A stretch of DNA of 64,000 nt from Marispirochaeta aestuarii. Lineage in GTDB: Bacteria > Spirochaetota > Spirochaetia > JC444 > Marispirochaetaceae. Where the stretch lies: assembly GCF_002087085.1 (NCBI RefSeq), contig NZ_MWQY01000015.1, forward strand, positions 44,798 to 108,797, read 5' to 3'. The position numbers and the translations under genes are program-made. The number at the start of each line of letters is the position of its first letter. The stretch's first letter is position 1. The notes beneath the pieces are model-generated. The model was not told the origin of the DNA. It saw nothing but the letters and a program-made list of their open reading frames with translations, and did not search any database. Below, in pieces: positions 33,942-43,853 of this stretch.

Positions 33942-35318
33942 TCAATCGTGTTTTAGTAATGGAACTTCAAAATAAAACCCGGCACCGCCGAGTTTGGTTT
34001 CAAATATACCGGCCCTGCCGCCGTGGGTCTCAGCGATGCTCCGGACGGAACTCAAACCCAGCCCGATTCCCCTGCTGTTTCGTCCGCGGTCGCCCCGGTA
34101 AAAGGGCTCAAAAAGAAGGGGGGCCTCCTCGTTGCGTATTCCCGGCCCGGAATCCTCCACGCTTATGCGCAGCATGCCGTTTTCCCCCCGTGCTTCCGCC
34201 CGGATGACAGCGTCCTGTCCGGCGTAACGGAAGGCGTTTTCTATCAGGTTTTCCACCGCCCTGGCCAGCATTCTGCGGTTTCCCAGGATCTTCCGGTCTT
34301 CCGGAATCGAAATGCCCGTGGAGAAATCGACTTCCCGGGCTTCTGCTTCGATAAGGAAGGGCTCAAAAACCTCCCGGGCGAATTCCTCTGCGGAAAAACC
34401 CACGAAACTCCGGCGCCAGCCTTCGGTATTTATCCTGGTGGCCTCTATAAGCTCGCTGATCCGCTCCTCCAGCAGGTCCGCCTTTTTACGGATGACTTCG
34501 AAACTCCTCATGGTCTCTTCTTCTCCCTTGATCACTCCGTCCTGAAGGGCTTCTACAAAACCCCGGATCGAAGTCAGGGGGGTCTTCAGGTCGTGGGAAA
34601 CGGACATGAGAAACCGGGCCTGCTGCTCCTGGTCCTCCTTGAGCTGCCTTCGCATTCGTTCAAAGGCTTCAAACACCGGCTTGAGTTCCGGATCTTCCGG
34701 TATTGCAAGGCTTTGCGAAAGGTTGCCGGAGCGTATGCTTCCTGCACTTTTCTCCAGGGCTGCCAGGGACCTGCGTAATGAGAGGAGAAAGCGTCCGCTC
34801 AGGAGCAGGGGAATCAGAATTATTACGATGAAAATAATCGTCAGGGTAGTCAGGGGGTGCCCCAGAGCGTAAAGAAAGGGGTTTTTCGATGAGAAGCGGA
34901 AGAATACCAGTCCCGGGACTCCCTTGTAGGTAAACAAGGCGTTTCCTATCATTGCCTTGTGATTGTTCTCGCGCTCTTTTTCGCTGATGGCGGCTATCAG
35001 CTCCAGTTCGTTTCCCGGTTTTCCGTGTTCGTACTGATCGAGCTGCTGAAAAAACCGGCGCACATCCGGATTGATATAGCGGGGATCATGGCTCCCGTGA
35101 ACCACGATAAGAATGCGGCTGTCGATTTCATCTTCCGGAATGCTGCCGTCGATAATCCGGTGCAGGTCCCTGGTTACAAAGGGCGGAGCGGCGGTTATCT
35201 CCCGGACCGAAGATTCGGGGATGGTAAGGAGAAAATAGATATAGCCCATAACTGGCAGGGTAAAAGGCACCATGGCGACAAAGACAAAGAGCAGGGTAAA
35301 GCGCCCGCGGAGGGTCAT
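33942..35318 (-). CDS. Sensor histidine kinase (HAMP, HisKA, HATPase)
   Basis: The 458-residue kinase has two membrane helices flanking a periplasmic region of about 120 residues, a HAMP linker (about 170-225), a HisKA domain with His242 in VSHDLKTPLTSIRGF and a C-terminal ATPase domain with NLIENAFRY, DSGPGI and the glycine-rich GIGLGLSSV. It should autophosphorylate His242 and pass phosphate to the response regulator just upstream. The start at 35318 overlaps the regulator stop (ATGA). Its position at the end of an efflux locus and before an outer-membrane protein points to envelope sensing. Confidence 0.93.
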   Translation of the reverse strand: MTLRGRFTLLFVFVAMVPFTLPVMGYIYFLLTIPESSVREITAAPPFVTRDLHRIIDGSIPEDEIDSRILIVVHGSHDPRYINPDVRRFFQQLDQYEHGKPGNELELIAAISEKERENNHKAMIGNALFTYKGVPGLVFFRFSSKNPFLYALGHPLTTLTIIFIVIILIPLLLSGRFLLSLRRSLAALEKSAGSIRSGNLSQSLAIPEDPELKPVFEAFERMRRQLKEDQEQQARFLMSVSHDLKTPLTSIRGFVEALQDGVIKGEEETMRSFEVIRKKADLLEERISELIEATRINTEGWRRSFVGFSAEEFAREVFEPFLIEAEAREVDFSTGISIPEDRKILGNRRMLARAVENLIENAFRYAGQDAVIRAEARGENGMLRISVEDSGPGIRNEEAPLLFEPFYRGDRGRNSRGIGLGLSSVRSIAETHGGRAGIFETKLGGAGFYFEVPLLKHD

Positions 35319-36022
35319 GCGGGACCTCCGGGGCTGAGCATGTAGCCGATTCCCTTCATGGTCAGGATAAAGCGCGGCTCGGAAGGGTCGTCTTCGATCT
35401 TTTTTCTGAGCCGCTGAATATGGACCGCCACGGTGGCGATGTCGCCGTACTCGTTGCCCCATACGCTGCTGTACAACTCCTCCGAATTCCTGGGTTTACC
35501 GCGGTTCCGGGCCAGGTTTATCAGGAGTTCCGTCTCCTTGGGGCTCAAGGCTATCTGCTCAAAACTGTCCGCTTCAGCATTCCTTTTGCGCAGGATTCGT
35601 GCGTCGATGTCCAGTACAAAGGGTCCGAAGAGTACTTCGGTCTTCTGTTCCGAGTACTCTGCTTTCCTGCGCAGGTGGGCACGGACCCGGGCGGCCAGTA
35701 CCCTCGGGCTGAAGGGTTTGGTGACAAAGTCGTCGGCGCCGTAACCGAAGCCGAGGATCATGTCCGCATCGTCGGTACGGGCGGAGACGATGATTACCGG
35801 GAAGTTGTGTTTTTTCCGCAGGGCCTGGAGAACCTCGTAGCCGTCCATACCGGGGAGGTTTATATCCAGAACGGCCAGATCCACATCCCCGGCGGAGATC
35901 TTCGCAAGGCCCTCCTCCCCCGTGCTGCAGGAGAGGGTCTCGATCCCTTCATGATTCAGATAAAGGGATATAAGCTTGTTGATTTCCGGTTCGTCTTCAA
36001 TAACCAGTACCCTGGCCTTCAT
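35315..36022 (-). CDS. OmpR family response regulator
   Basis: The 235-residue regulator has an N-terminal receiver domain with the phosphoacceptor Asp53 (VLDINLPG) and Lys in VTKPFSP, and a C-terminal winged-helix DNA-binding domain with VAVHIQRLRKKIEDDPSEPRFI. I chose the ATG at 36022 because ACGGAGG lies 5 bp before it. It is the partner of the downstream kinase and may regulate the RND efflux genes that precede it. Confidence 0.94.
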   Translation of the reverse strand: MKARVLVIEDEPEINKLISLYLNHEGIETLSCSTGEEGLAKISAGDVDLAVLDINLPGMDGYEVLQALRKKHNFPVIIVSARTDDADMILGFGYGADDFVTKPFSPRVLAARVRAHLRRKAEYSEQKTEVLFGPFVLDIDARILRKRNAEADSFEQIALSPKETELLINLARNRGKPRNSEELYSSVWGNEYGDIATVAVHIQRLRKKIEDDPSEPRFILTMKGIGYMLSPGGPA

Positions 36023-36088
36023 GGGGCCTCCGTGCATATCCTATGGTCTCGGGGCGGGATAGACAAGCCCCGGATCGCCCCTTGTCTT

Positions 36089-36391
36089 TCACGGGTTTTC
36101 AAGGAGTTCCTCCGCCCCCGGGATCACGAAAGCTGCCAGGCCGTTATCGGGATGCGCGTCTCTCATCTCCCTCAGAATCGAGCGGACAATGTCGGTCTCC
36201 CTCTGTGCGCTATAGATTACAAAGAGGGAGTTCTCCTCCGGCCAGACAGCAGTGCCCATCCTGGGGCCGGAGGCCCCGTTCCCCAGGGTTTCCCGATGCA
36301 GGGAAAATGGTACCTCCGGCAGTCTTCGGTACAGGTGCTCGAGAAAGATGTCCTCGATGGTCTGGTCCATGATTATTTCAAGACGATTCAT
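36089..36391 (-). CDS. PG0541-like transporter-associated protein (P-II-like)
   Basis: This 100-residue protein with ferredoxin-like β-α-β content resembles the PG0541 family, small nitrogen-regulatory-like proteins found beside RND efflux genes. Key parts are the start NRLEIIMDQTIEDIFLEHL and the middle GTAVWPEENSLFVIYSA. Its ATG overlaps the RND stop codon (TAATG), indicating translational coupling and an associated role. Function is not established; a ligand-sensing modulator of the pump is a plausible inference. Confidence 0.75.
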   Translation of the reverse strand: MNRLEIIMDQTIEDIFLEHLYRRLPEVPFSLHRETLGNGASGPRMGTAVWPEENSLFVIYSAQRETDIVRSILREMRDAHPDNGLAAFVIPGAEELLENP

Positions 36392-39300
36392 TATGGGAGC
36401 TCCTTTGGAGTCGATTTTGATTCCCGAAAGAAGAGGGAGTAGAGTACCGGTACGAAGACCAGGGTAATCAATGTATTCACGCTTAAGCCTCCCACAACCG
36501 TCAGTGCCAGTCCCTGCATCCTGGCCCCGCCCTCTCCGGCAAAGAAGGCCAGGGGAACCATGGTGGCAATGGTGGTCAGGGTGGTCATCAGTATGGGCCG
36601 TAACCGGCTGACACCGCCTTCGAGACAGGCATCGTGCAGCTTGGTTCCTCTTTTACGAAGCAGCCCTATATAGTCCACCAGCACGATGCCGTTGTTGACC
36701 ACCATACCTGCGAGCATGACCACACCGATCAGGGCGATCATGTCGAAGCTCATGCCCATTACAAGGAAGATCCCGATTACTCCTATGGCCAGCATGGGCA
36801 TGGCAAGGATTATTATGAACGGCGCCCGCAGGGATTCGAACTGGCTGACCATGACGCCGAAAACCAGCAGTACCGCTATGGCCAGAATCTTCAGCAGGAC
36901 GGATCCGGTTTCCGCGATGTCCTCCATCTCTCCCTTGTAGCTGATTTCGATACCCGGTTCCGGGGGCAGTTCTGTCTCCAGAAGTTCCCGGATGCCGGCC
37001 TCCACGAAATTGGGCTGAGCACCTGCGGCCAGATCGCCGGAGATGGTGACGGTCCGTTTCTTTTCCGTGTGGGGGATTCTGGTCGGGCCCGTATTCTCCT
37101 CTATGGAGGCAAAGCTGGATACGGGGATTTTTTCTCCCGAGCTGTTCAGGACGAACAGGTTTTCAAGCTCCCGCAGGTTCTGCCGGTCCGCTTCCTCGAG
37201 GCGGATCACCACATTGTAGCTCTCATCATCCGGATCGGTGAAACTCGTTGCAGTATAGCCGTGGATCTTGCGGTACATCTCTGTGGCTACGCTGTTTACA
37301 TTGAGACCGAGGTCAAAGAGCTTCTCCCGGTTAATTACCATGTCCCACTGGGGGAGGCCCTCTTCCATGTCCAGGGATATCTCGGTAAGGTCAGGAATCT
37401 CCCGGTCAATGAGCTCCTGTGCAGCCGCTGCGTAATTCATCAGCTCCTCCAGGTTGTCTCCCCGGATCTGGATATTTATGTCCCCCGACGCCATGGGTCC
37501 CATGCGGCCCCCGAAGGAGAACGAACTTTCAGGAAACAGGGGGAAAAGTGCTCTGATTCGTTGACGGATCTCATCGCTTCCAAGGGTTCTCTCCTCCAGT
37601 TCCGGCAGAAGCAGGGTTAGCTGTCCCTGATAGGAGTTGGAGCGGGCCCCCACGGTCATACCCATGGAGGTATAGGAGCCCTCCAGTTCCTCCTCGACTT
37701 TTTCCCGGAAGCGGTCCAGGACCTCCTCGGTGGCATCCAGGGAGCTGCCCAGGGGGAGTTCCACGTTTATCCGGAGGCTCTGGGACATCCCCTCCGGTTG
37801 CAGGGAGAGTCCGAGCTTCGGTATCTGCAGAAGGGCCGCGGTGAGAATCAGGGTGAATGAAAAGACCGTCAGAAGCTTGTGCTTCAGCGCCGCATTCAAA
37901 AGATGCCGGTAGCCGCTGCTTATCCGGTCCAGGGCAGCTTCGACCCCTTTGTCCATGAAACGAAGGATGGGGTTCCTGAGCGGGCGTTCACCCCGGACAT
38001 GGATCTCCAGGTAGTGGGTGGCCAGCACGGGAACAAGCAGTATGGCCACGAATAGGGAGGAAAGCAGGGCGACGATTACCGTGAAGCCCATGCTGCCGAA
38101 GATGTTTCCCAGGAAGCCCAGGTCGTTCTTGAACAGGACGATGGGCAGAAAGACCGATATGGTGGTCAGGGTGGAGGCGGTAATGGCGGTTATCATCTCC
38201 TTCGTCCCGAAAAGTCCCGCCGCTGTCAGCCGTTCCCCCCGTTCCCGATGGGAGAATATGTTTTCTATTATGACGATGGAGTTGTCCACGATCATTCCCA
38301 CCCCCAGGGTCAGCCCCGTCAGGGCCACCAGGTTGAAGGTCAGTCCCCCCAAGCTCATACCCATCACGGTTATAAGAATTGAGACCGGTATGGTAATGGC
38401 GATAATCAGGGTGCTCTTCAGCTGGCGCAGGAAGATCATCAGGATGAACACCGCAGCCAGTACGCCCGTAAGGGCGGAGTTCAGAACAGAGTTCAGGGAG
38501 TCGCTGATGACCGTCGACTCATCGGAGATGACCAGGGCTTGTACGTTTCCCGGCAGCCGGGTTTCAATCTCTGTCAGGCTTTCTTTGAGATTTTCCGCAA
38601 TCTTTATTGTGTTGGCGCCGGTTTTCTTGTAAATCTGAAGTTCCACTGCCGGCAGTCCGTCCTGGTAGACACGGCTGGATTCCTCCTCGCTGGCATATTC
38701 CACATCGGCTATATCCCGGAGGTAGACTTTATGAATTTCTCCTGCTGAACTGACCCGGGTAATGAGGGTGTTGCGAATCCCTTCCAGACTGTTGACCTTT
38801 CCGCTGGTTCGAATCTGGAACTCCCGGCCGCCGGTACTGGCCGATCCGGCCCCCATGCTCTGGTTCTGCAGGGCCAGGGTATTGCCGATTGTGCTTACAT
38901 CGAGGCCCAGAGCATCCAGGCGGCCGGCAGAAACCGTCACCGCCACGATTCTGTCCCGGCCGCCGGATATATCGACATTCGATACATCGGGAACCTGCTC
39001 CAGTCCGGGCTGAACCAGATCCTCGGCCAGTTCGTAGAGTTCCTCTATGTTCAGATCTCCCTGGAGGGAGATCGTCATGATGGGCATCTCGTTGGGATCG
39101 AATTCCATCATTATCGGTTCATCGGCACCTTCGGGAAGGGTGTTTTTGATGCGGTCGATTTTGTCCCGCATGTCGTTTTTGATCTCTTCCAGGTCTGTTC
39201 CGTAGGCGAACTCCAGAAGTATTGAAGAACTTCCTTCCGCCGATGTGGAGGTAATGGACTCCAGGCCCTCCAGGGTGTAGAACTGGTCTTCCAGGGGATC

Positions 39301-39486
39301 GGTAAGTTCGCCCTCCACCTCTTCAGGACCTGCTCCGTCGTAGCTGGTCAAAGTATAGATGACCGGAAGATCGGTGTCGGGGAAGAGGTCCACCGGCAGG
39401 GTGTTGACCATAAAGAGCCCTAAGAGGGTGAGCAGTACAAAGACGGTAAGAACCGTCAGGGGGCGGTGGATCAGGGTCTTAAGCAT
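36391..39486 (-). CDS. RND family efflux permease (AcrB/SwrC superfamily)
   Basis: The ~1,031-residue inner-membrane pump has two large periplasmic loops and twelve predicted membrane helices. The TM4 motif reads GVGMIVDNSIVIIENI, so only one of the two proton-relay Asp residues of AcrB is present and the second is Asn. TM10 carries MVVNNGIVLVDYI, without the AcrB Lys. These substitutions are typical of the SwrC/HAE-2-like branch. It exports hydrophobic compounds through the TolC-type channel with the adaptor. The start at 39486 overlaps the adaptor gene's end (ATGCTTAA). Confidence 0.95.
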   Translation of the reverse strand: MLKTLIHRPLTVLTVFVLLTLLGLFMVNTLPVDLFPDTDLPVIYTLTSYDGAGPEEVEGELTDPLEDQFYTLEGLESITSTSAEGSSSILLEFAYGTDLEEIKNDMRDKIDRIKNTLPEGADEPIMMEFDPNEMPIMTISLQGDLNIEELYELAEDLVQPGLEQVPDVSNVDISGGRDRIVAVTVSAGRLDALGLDVSTIGNTLALQNQSMGAGSASTGGREFQIRTSGKVNSLEGIRNTLITRVSSAGEIHKVYLRDIADVEYASEEESSRVYQDGLPAVELQIYKKTGANTIKIAENLKESLTEIETRLPGNVQALVISDESTVISDSLNSVLNSALTGVLAAVFILMIFLRQLKSTLIIAITIPVSILITVMGMSLGGLTFNLVALTGLTLGVGMIVDNSIVIIENIFSHRERGERLTAAGLFGTKEMITAITASTLTTISVFLPIVLFKNDLGFLGNIFGSMGFTVIVALLSSLFVAILLVPVLATHYLEIHVRGERPLRNPILRFMDKGVEAALDRISSGYRHLLNAALKHKLLTVFSFTLILTAALLQIPKLGLSLQPEGMSQSLRINVELPLGSSLDATEEVLDRFREKVEEELEGSYTSMGMTVGARSNSYQGQLTLLLPELEERTLGSDEIRQRIRALFPLFPESSFSFGGRMGPMASGDINIQIRGDNLEELMNYAAAAQELIDREIPDLTEISLDMEEGLPQWDMVINREKLFDLGLNVNSVATEMYRKIHGYTATSFTDPDDESYNVVIRLEEADRQNLRELENLFVLNSSGEKIPVSSFASIEENTGPTRIPHTEKKRTVTISGDLAAGAQPNFVEAGIRELLETELPPEPGIEISYKGEMEDIAETGSVLLKILAIAVLLVFGVMVSQFESLRAPFIIILAMPMLAIGVIGIFLVMGMSFDMIALIGVVMLAGMVVNNGIVLVDYIGLLRKRGTKLHDACLEGGVSRLRPILMTTLTTIATMVPLAFFAGEGGARMQGLALTVVGGLSVNTLITLVFVPVLYSLFFRESKSTPKELP

Positions 39487-40408
39487 CCTTCTCTCCCCGG
39501 TTTCCGACACTCTGTACGGCCCCACCGTCGCTGAGCATATTCATGCCCGATGTAACGACGGCCTCTCCCGCTGCCAGGCCCTCGATGATCCGGACCTTTC
39601 CGTCGATGGCAAGGCCCGTTGTAACGGGACGCCTGATAGCGGCGGAGTCTTTAACGACAAAGAGGTAGGTTTCTCCGTTGCGGGTAATAATTGAAGTGGA
39701 GGGGACCGTCACGGCCTTCTCGATTCTGTCGGTTACAAGGCGTATCTCCGCCAGCATCCCTGCCTTGATTCCTTCAGGCAGATCGGAGAAGGCGAGTTTG
39801 ATTTTCATGCTTCGGGATGCCGGATCAAGGACAGGATAGACCTCGCTGACCCTGGCCTCAAAAGTTCTGTCCGGGACAGCCTCGGTGGTGATGAAAGCGG
39901 TCTGTCCCGTCTTTACCCGGTTTACATAGCGCTCGGATACCCGGGCGCTGATGATCAGGCTGTTCAGGTTCCCCAGTTTCAGGATGGGGACACTGGCCGA
40001 TACCGTGTCACCAGGGTCGACGAGAATCTCTGAAACCGTGCCCTGGACGGGGGCCTCCACGGGGCTTATGCTGTAGGAGGCGCCGGGGCGGCTGGGGTCG
40101 ACCCGGGCAAGGGTCTCATCCTCCCGTACAAAGTCGCCCACCCTGACGAGGAATGACGACAGGGTCCCGGCTACGTCGGGGTAGACCTGAACCGTGGACT
40201 CCGCCTCTATATCCCCGGAAAGGCGGATATAATCCTCCAGGACATCTTCTGAAGCTTCCACGGTGCGGACGGAAACCGCCGCTATCTGGTCTTCAAGACG
40301 CAGGCTCCCCGGTCCCGGACGCTTTCCGCTTTCCGGGATCAGGAAAAACAGTCCCGCTCCCGTAATGCTCAATGCCAAAACGATGATAATGCCGATGTTT
40401 TTCTTCAT
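39479..40408 (-). CDS. RND periplasmic adaptor (membrane fusion protein)
   Basis: The 309-residue protein has an N-terminal membrane anchor, a barrel-sandwich/lipoyl region split around a very short hairpin (DVAGTLSSFLVRVGDFVREDETLARVD and VQGTVSEILVDPGDTV), and a β-barrel and membrane-proximal end with FEARVSEVYPVLD and VPSTSIITRNGETYLFVV. It bridges the RND pump and the outer-membrane channel. The α-helical hairpin is short compared with AcrA. It sits in a tolC-adaptor-pump operon, 6 bp after the tolC-like gene. Confidence 0.93.
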   Translation of the reverse strand: MKKNIGIIIVLALSITGAGLFFLIPESGKRPGPGSLRLEDQIAAVSVRTVEASEDVLEDYIRLSGDIEAESTVQVYPDVAGTLSSFLVRVGDFVREDETLARVDPSRPGASYSISPVEAPVQGTVSEILVDPGDTVSASVPILKLGNLNSLIISARVSERYVNRVKTGQTAFITTEAVPDRTFEARVSEVYPVLDPASRSMKIKLAFSDLPEGIKAGMLAEIRLVTDRIEKAVTVPSTSIITRNGETYLFVVKDSAAIRRPVTTGLAIDGKVRIIEGLAAGEAVVTSGMNMLSDGGAVQSVGNRGEKDA

Positions 40409-40414
40409 GGTTTT

Positions 40415-41809
40415 CTACTCCTGATTTGTTGTTGCGAGAAGCTCTTCGATACTGCTGCCCAGTGCGTATTCAAGATCGAAGAGGGTGGTAAGAAGACTCA
40501 ATTTTTCCTGCAGCAGGTTTTGCCTGGCGCTGTTCAGATCGTTCTCCGCCTCCTTGAGGTCCAGGAATTCGATACTTCCCCTGCGGTAGCCCTCTTCGGT
40601 AAGTTCATAGGCCCGTCGGGCAACCTGGACATTGAGGTCCAGGGATTCGATGTTCAGAAGGGAGTCTTTCAGGTTTGCGTAGAGCAGTCCCGTCTCCTCG
40701 CTGACGCTCTGCAGGGTGTGGGCCCGCTGCTTTATAAGGACCTCCAGGTTGTTCTCCTGCTCCTGTATGGAGGTTCGTACCGAGGAGCCAGGGAGCCATG
40801 AGTCCAGGGGAAGGGAGACAGACAGGCTGACCGAGCCTGTATCCGACCAGGGGTCCCGAAAACCCGACTCCCAGGTATCCCCGGAGAAGGGGTCGCTGAC
40901 CACCGGGGAGAGGCTGGCGCTGAGGCTCAAGGAAGGATAGAATCCCTCGTGGATGAGGCTTTTAAGATTTATCTGTCCCCGGGCTATGCTGTTGTCCAGA
41001 GCTGCCACACTGAAGTGGCTGTCCAGGGACTCCGTTTCGAAGGATAAAGCATCAAGCTTGTCAGGGACCTCAATGCTCCCGTCAAAGCGTATGGAGTCGT
41101 CCCCTTCGATTCCCAGAAGCAGGAAGAACTGGCTGCGGAGTTCCCGGTAGCTGGTGAGCTGGCGGGCCAGGGTGGGTTCCATATTCTTGTAGGCCACCTG
41201 GGTATTCAGGAGCTCAAGTTCTGATATCCGGCCGTTCCGGAAATCCGCCAGGGCAAGGTCGTACTCCCCTTTGAGAATCTCCATGCTCTCACGGGTAAGC
41301 CGGATGCTGCTGTCCATGTACAGCAGGTTGTAAAAGCTCACCTTAACGTCCCGTTCCAGAGCCTTCTCCGCCTCCTCCAGGTCGAGGCCTGCAGAGTCCA
41401 GAGCCTTCCGCAGATATTTGATACCGTCGCCGATGGCGGGATTCAGGGTCAGGCTGGCCGAAATCCCGGCGCTCAGACTGACCGGAGAGGTCTCGCGTTC
41501 GTACTGCATGACCTGATCGTAAATCCCGTTGCCCGCGGGACTCACGGGAATAAGGCCGGAGGCGCTGCTTTCAGAGTTGCTGCGATTCAATGACGAGCTG
41601 GCCCGGATTGACGGGTAAAAGGCGTTTCCCCGGTTTGCATAGTTCCGATGTGCGGAATCGAGGTTTTTCTCAGCCGTATAGAGACTGAGGCTGTTCTCCC
41701 GTGCCGTCTCCAGGGCCTCTTCCAGGCTCATTACCGACTCTGCAGACAGAGAAGCTGTTATAAAGACGAAAAGGAAGGCCAGAGAATAAAGGCCCCGGCG
41801 TATGTTCAT
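40415..41809 (-). CDS. TolC family outer-membrane channel protein
   Basis: The 464-residue protein has a signal peptide (SLAFLFVFITASLSA) and the duplicated helical pattern of TolC proteins: SLEEALETARENS near residue 28 and again FLDLKEAENDLNSARQNLLQEKLSLLTTLFDLEYALG near the end. It forms a trimeric exit duct for the RND system. I chose the ATG at 41809, with GGGAGG upstream. It begins the efflux gene run, with the yeiH-like gene ahead of it. Confidence 0.93.
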   Translation of the reverse strand: MNIRRGLYSLAFLFVFITASLSAESVMSLEEALETARENSLSLYTAEKNLDSAHRNYANRGNAFYPSIRASSSLNRSNSESSASGLIPVSPAGNGIYDQVMQYERETSPVSLSAGISASLTLNPAIGDGIKYLRKALDSAGLDLEEAEKALERDVKVSFYNLLYMDSSIRLTRESMEILKGEYDLALADFRNGRISELELLNTQVAYKNMEPTLARQLTSYRELRSQFFLLLGIEGDDSIRFDGSIEVPDKLDALSFETESLDSHFSVAALDNSIARGQINLKSLIHEGFYPSLSLSASLSPVVSDPFSGDTWESGFRDPWSDTGSVSLSVSLPLDSWLPGSSVRTSIQEQENNLEVLIKQRAHTLQSVSEETGLLYANLKDSLLNIESLDLNVQVARRAYELTEEGYRRGSIEFLDLKEAENDLNSARQNLLQEKLSLLTTLFDLEYALGSSIEELLATTNQE

Positions 41810-41914
41810 GTAGAAGTACCTCCCGTACTGTTCTCGTGACTTGAAGATACCGGGGACGGCCACGGGAACCCATTACGGGAGGCTTAAGGATGGATAAACG
41901 GATGTTTATACTGT

Positions 41915-42862
41915 CTATACGAGCCCCAGAACCAGGGCAATATTTATGGCGAATATTCCAGCCCCCACACTCAGGGCCAGCACCCCGTGACGGGTAAGGC
42001 TGGAAAACTCGATGGACATGCCTATGGCTGCCATGGCACAGAGGAGCAGCACGGTTTTGACGCTGCCGATCAGGGAGAGCAAAGCCTGGGGAACGGGAAG
42101 TATGTTGACCGCCAGGGCGCAGACAAGAAAAGCGACAATAAAGGTCGGAACCGGAAAGCCGCCGGATTTTTCGCGGCGGAAGGCGATGCTCAAAGCTATC
42201 AAAACGACTCCCAGCAGCAGTACCCGGCCCATCTTGATAACGATTGCAGTCCGGGCAACCTCCTCTCCCATCCTGAGGCCCGTTGCCAGGGTCTGTCCAA
42301 CCGCCTGAACGGTTCCGCCCACAAGCAGGCCGCTTTGAGTGCTGTCTAGGTCCAGAATCCGGGCCAGGAAGGGCAGCAGAAAGATGGCAACTGCTCCCAG
42401 AAGATTTACGATGCCGATGGATATGCCGATCTCCTCCTGCTTCGCCTTCATGAGCGGTGCGGCTGCGGCAATGGCGGCGGAACCGCAGACGCCGTTTCCG
42501 ATTCCCAGCAGCAGGGACAGTCGCTTCGGCAGAGGAAATATCCTGCCGAATACAAGGCCGACGGTGATGGAGAGGGTAATTACACCGATTACAACCAGGA
42601 TGGAGCCCCCGCCGAGCTCCGTCGCGGCGGAAAATTCCAGCTCAAAGCCCATCAGAGCGATGGCGATGTTCAGAAGCCGCTTTTCGCAGAGCTTTATTCC
42701 CTTTTTTCCTTTTTCAGGCCAGGAAGTCAGGTTCCCGACGAGCATCCCCGCCAGTATGGCGGCGGTAACGGAGCCCAGGGCGGGAAGCATACTGGAAGCT
42801 GCAAGTCCTGCGGCAACCGTGGCCGCAACAAGGATAAATCCGATCAGGTATTCAGTGTTCAT
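41915..42862 (-). CDS. YeiH family putative sulfate exporter
   Basis: The 315-residue membrane protein has about ten helices and matches the YeiH/Cons_hypoth698 family: ALMGFELEFSAA, LGIGNGVCGSAAIAAAAPLMKA and GGTVQAVGQTLATGL. Members are proposed anion exporters, for example of sulfate or sulfite. As in many bacteria it is next to a divergent LysR gene, here at 42929. It is 52 bp upstream of the efflux genes and may be cotranscribed with them. Confidence 0.9.
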   Translation of the reverse strand: MNTEYLIGFILVAATVAAGLAASSMLPALGSVTAAILAGMLVGNLTSWPEKGKKGIKLCEKRLLNIAIALMGFELEFSAATELGGGSILVVIGVITLSITVGLVFGRIFPLPKRLSLLLGIGNGVCGSAAIAAAAPLMKAKQEEIGISIGIVNLLGAVAIFLLPFLARILDLDSTQSGLLVGGTVQAVGQTLATGLRMGEEVARTAIVIKMGRVLLLGVVLIALSIAFRREKSGGFPVPTFIVAFLVCALAVNILPVPQALLSLIGSVKTVLLLCAMAAIGMSIEFSSLTRHGVLALSVGAGIFAINIALVLGLV

Positions 42863-42928
42863 ATGACCAGGAATGTACAGGAAAGCGTAAAATAAGTAAA
42901 ATAATATTAATTTAGAGGAAGCATAAGT

Positions 42929-43831
42929 ATGAACTTATACATAAGCAAGCGTCATCTCGAGGTCTTTATGGAGGCAGCCAGGGCCGGAACCATGTCCGCC
43001 GCTGCTGATGTCCTGTGTATTACCCAGCCTGCGGTAAGCCAGAGCATAGCCGAGCTGGAACAGCAGCTGGGAGTCCGCCTGTTCGATCGCGTTAAGCGCC
43101 GACTCTCCCTGACCTATGCGGGGGAGGTCTTTCTTGACCATGTGCGCCGAATAAACTCCATCTTTCTGGAGGCCGGTTTTCGGATGGAAGCCATAGCCGA
43201 ACTCCGGGAGGAGCGCCTCAGAATCGGGGCCAGCATGACCATCGGGAGTTTTATGCTCCCGGAAAGGCTCCGTACTTTTTCCGCCGCTTATCCGGGAATC
43301 AGGGCGGCCCTGGTGGTGGACAATACGGCACGGATACGGGAAGGACTTCTGAACAACCAGCTGGATATGGCTGTCGTCGAAGGGCCCCTGGAGCATCCCG
43401 ACCTGATTACCCGCTTTCTTTCCCGTGACCCTCTCTGTGTAGTTTGTGCAGCTGATCACCCCTGGAACACCAGGAACAGGATTACAGGGGATGAGATTGC
43501 CGCAGAGAACTTTATCATGCGGGAAGAGGGGAGCGGTACCCGCCACATAATCGAAGGCCTTTTTAACCGCTACGGTATAGAGCATTCGGTTGGTCATATC
43601 ATCAATAATATAGAAGGGATAAAGAAAGCCGTAGCTGCGGGACTGGGAATTACGGTACTTCCTGCCATCGCCGTGGCTGACGAAGTCCGCCGTGGTGATT
43701 TGGCTGTCCTGGAAATGGAAGGGGTCGATCTGAGCCGGGAATTCCGCTATGCCCTCCACAAGGACAAGGTGCGCTCTCCGGTACTGAAGGTCTGGATAGA
43801 GCACTTGAAGGAAAATTCAATCCCGGAATAG
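42929..43831 (+). CDS. LysR family regulator divergent from yeiH
   Basis: The 300-residue regulator has an N-terminal winged helix (HLEVFMEAARAGTMSAAADVLCITQPAVSQSI) and a C-terminal type-2 periplasmic-binding-like sensor domain. It is divergent from the YeiH gene with a 66-bp, AT-rich intergenic region, which fits control of yeiH by it. Its best parallel is the YeiE/CysB-like LysR group that regulates sulfur anion transport; the ligand is not known. Confidence 0.92.
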   Translation: MNLYISKRHLEVFMEAARAGTMSAAADVLCITQPAVSQSIAELEQQLGVRLFDRVKRRLSLTYAGEVFLDHVRRINSIFLEAGFRMEAIAELREERLRIGASMTIGSFMLPERLRTFSAAYPGIRAALVVDNTARIREGLLNNQLDMAVVEGPLEHPDLITRFLSRDPLCVVCAADHPWNTRNRITGDEIAAENFIMREEGSGTRHIIEGLFNRYGIEHSVGHIINNIEGIKKAVAAGLGITVLPAIAVADEVRRGDLAVLEMEGVDLSREFRYALHKDKVRSPVLKVWIEHLKENSIPE

Positions 43832-43853
43832 CTGATGAGCATTCCGCGCAGCT

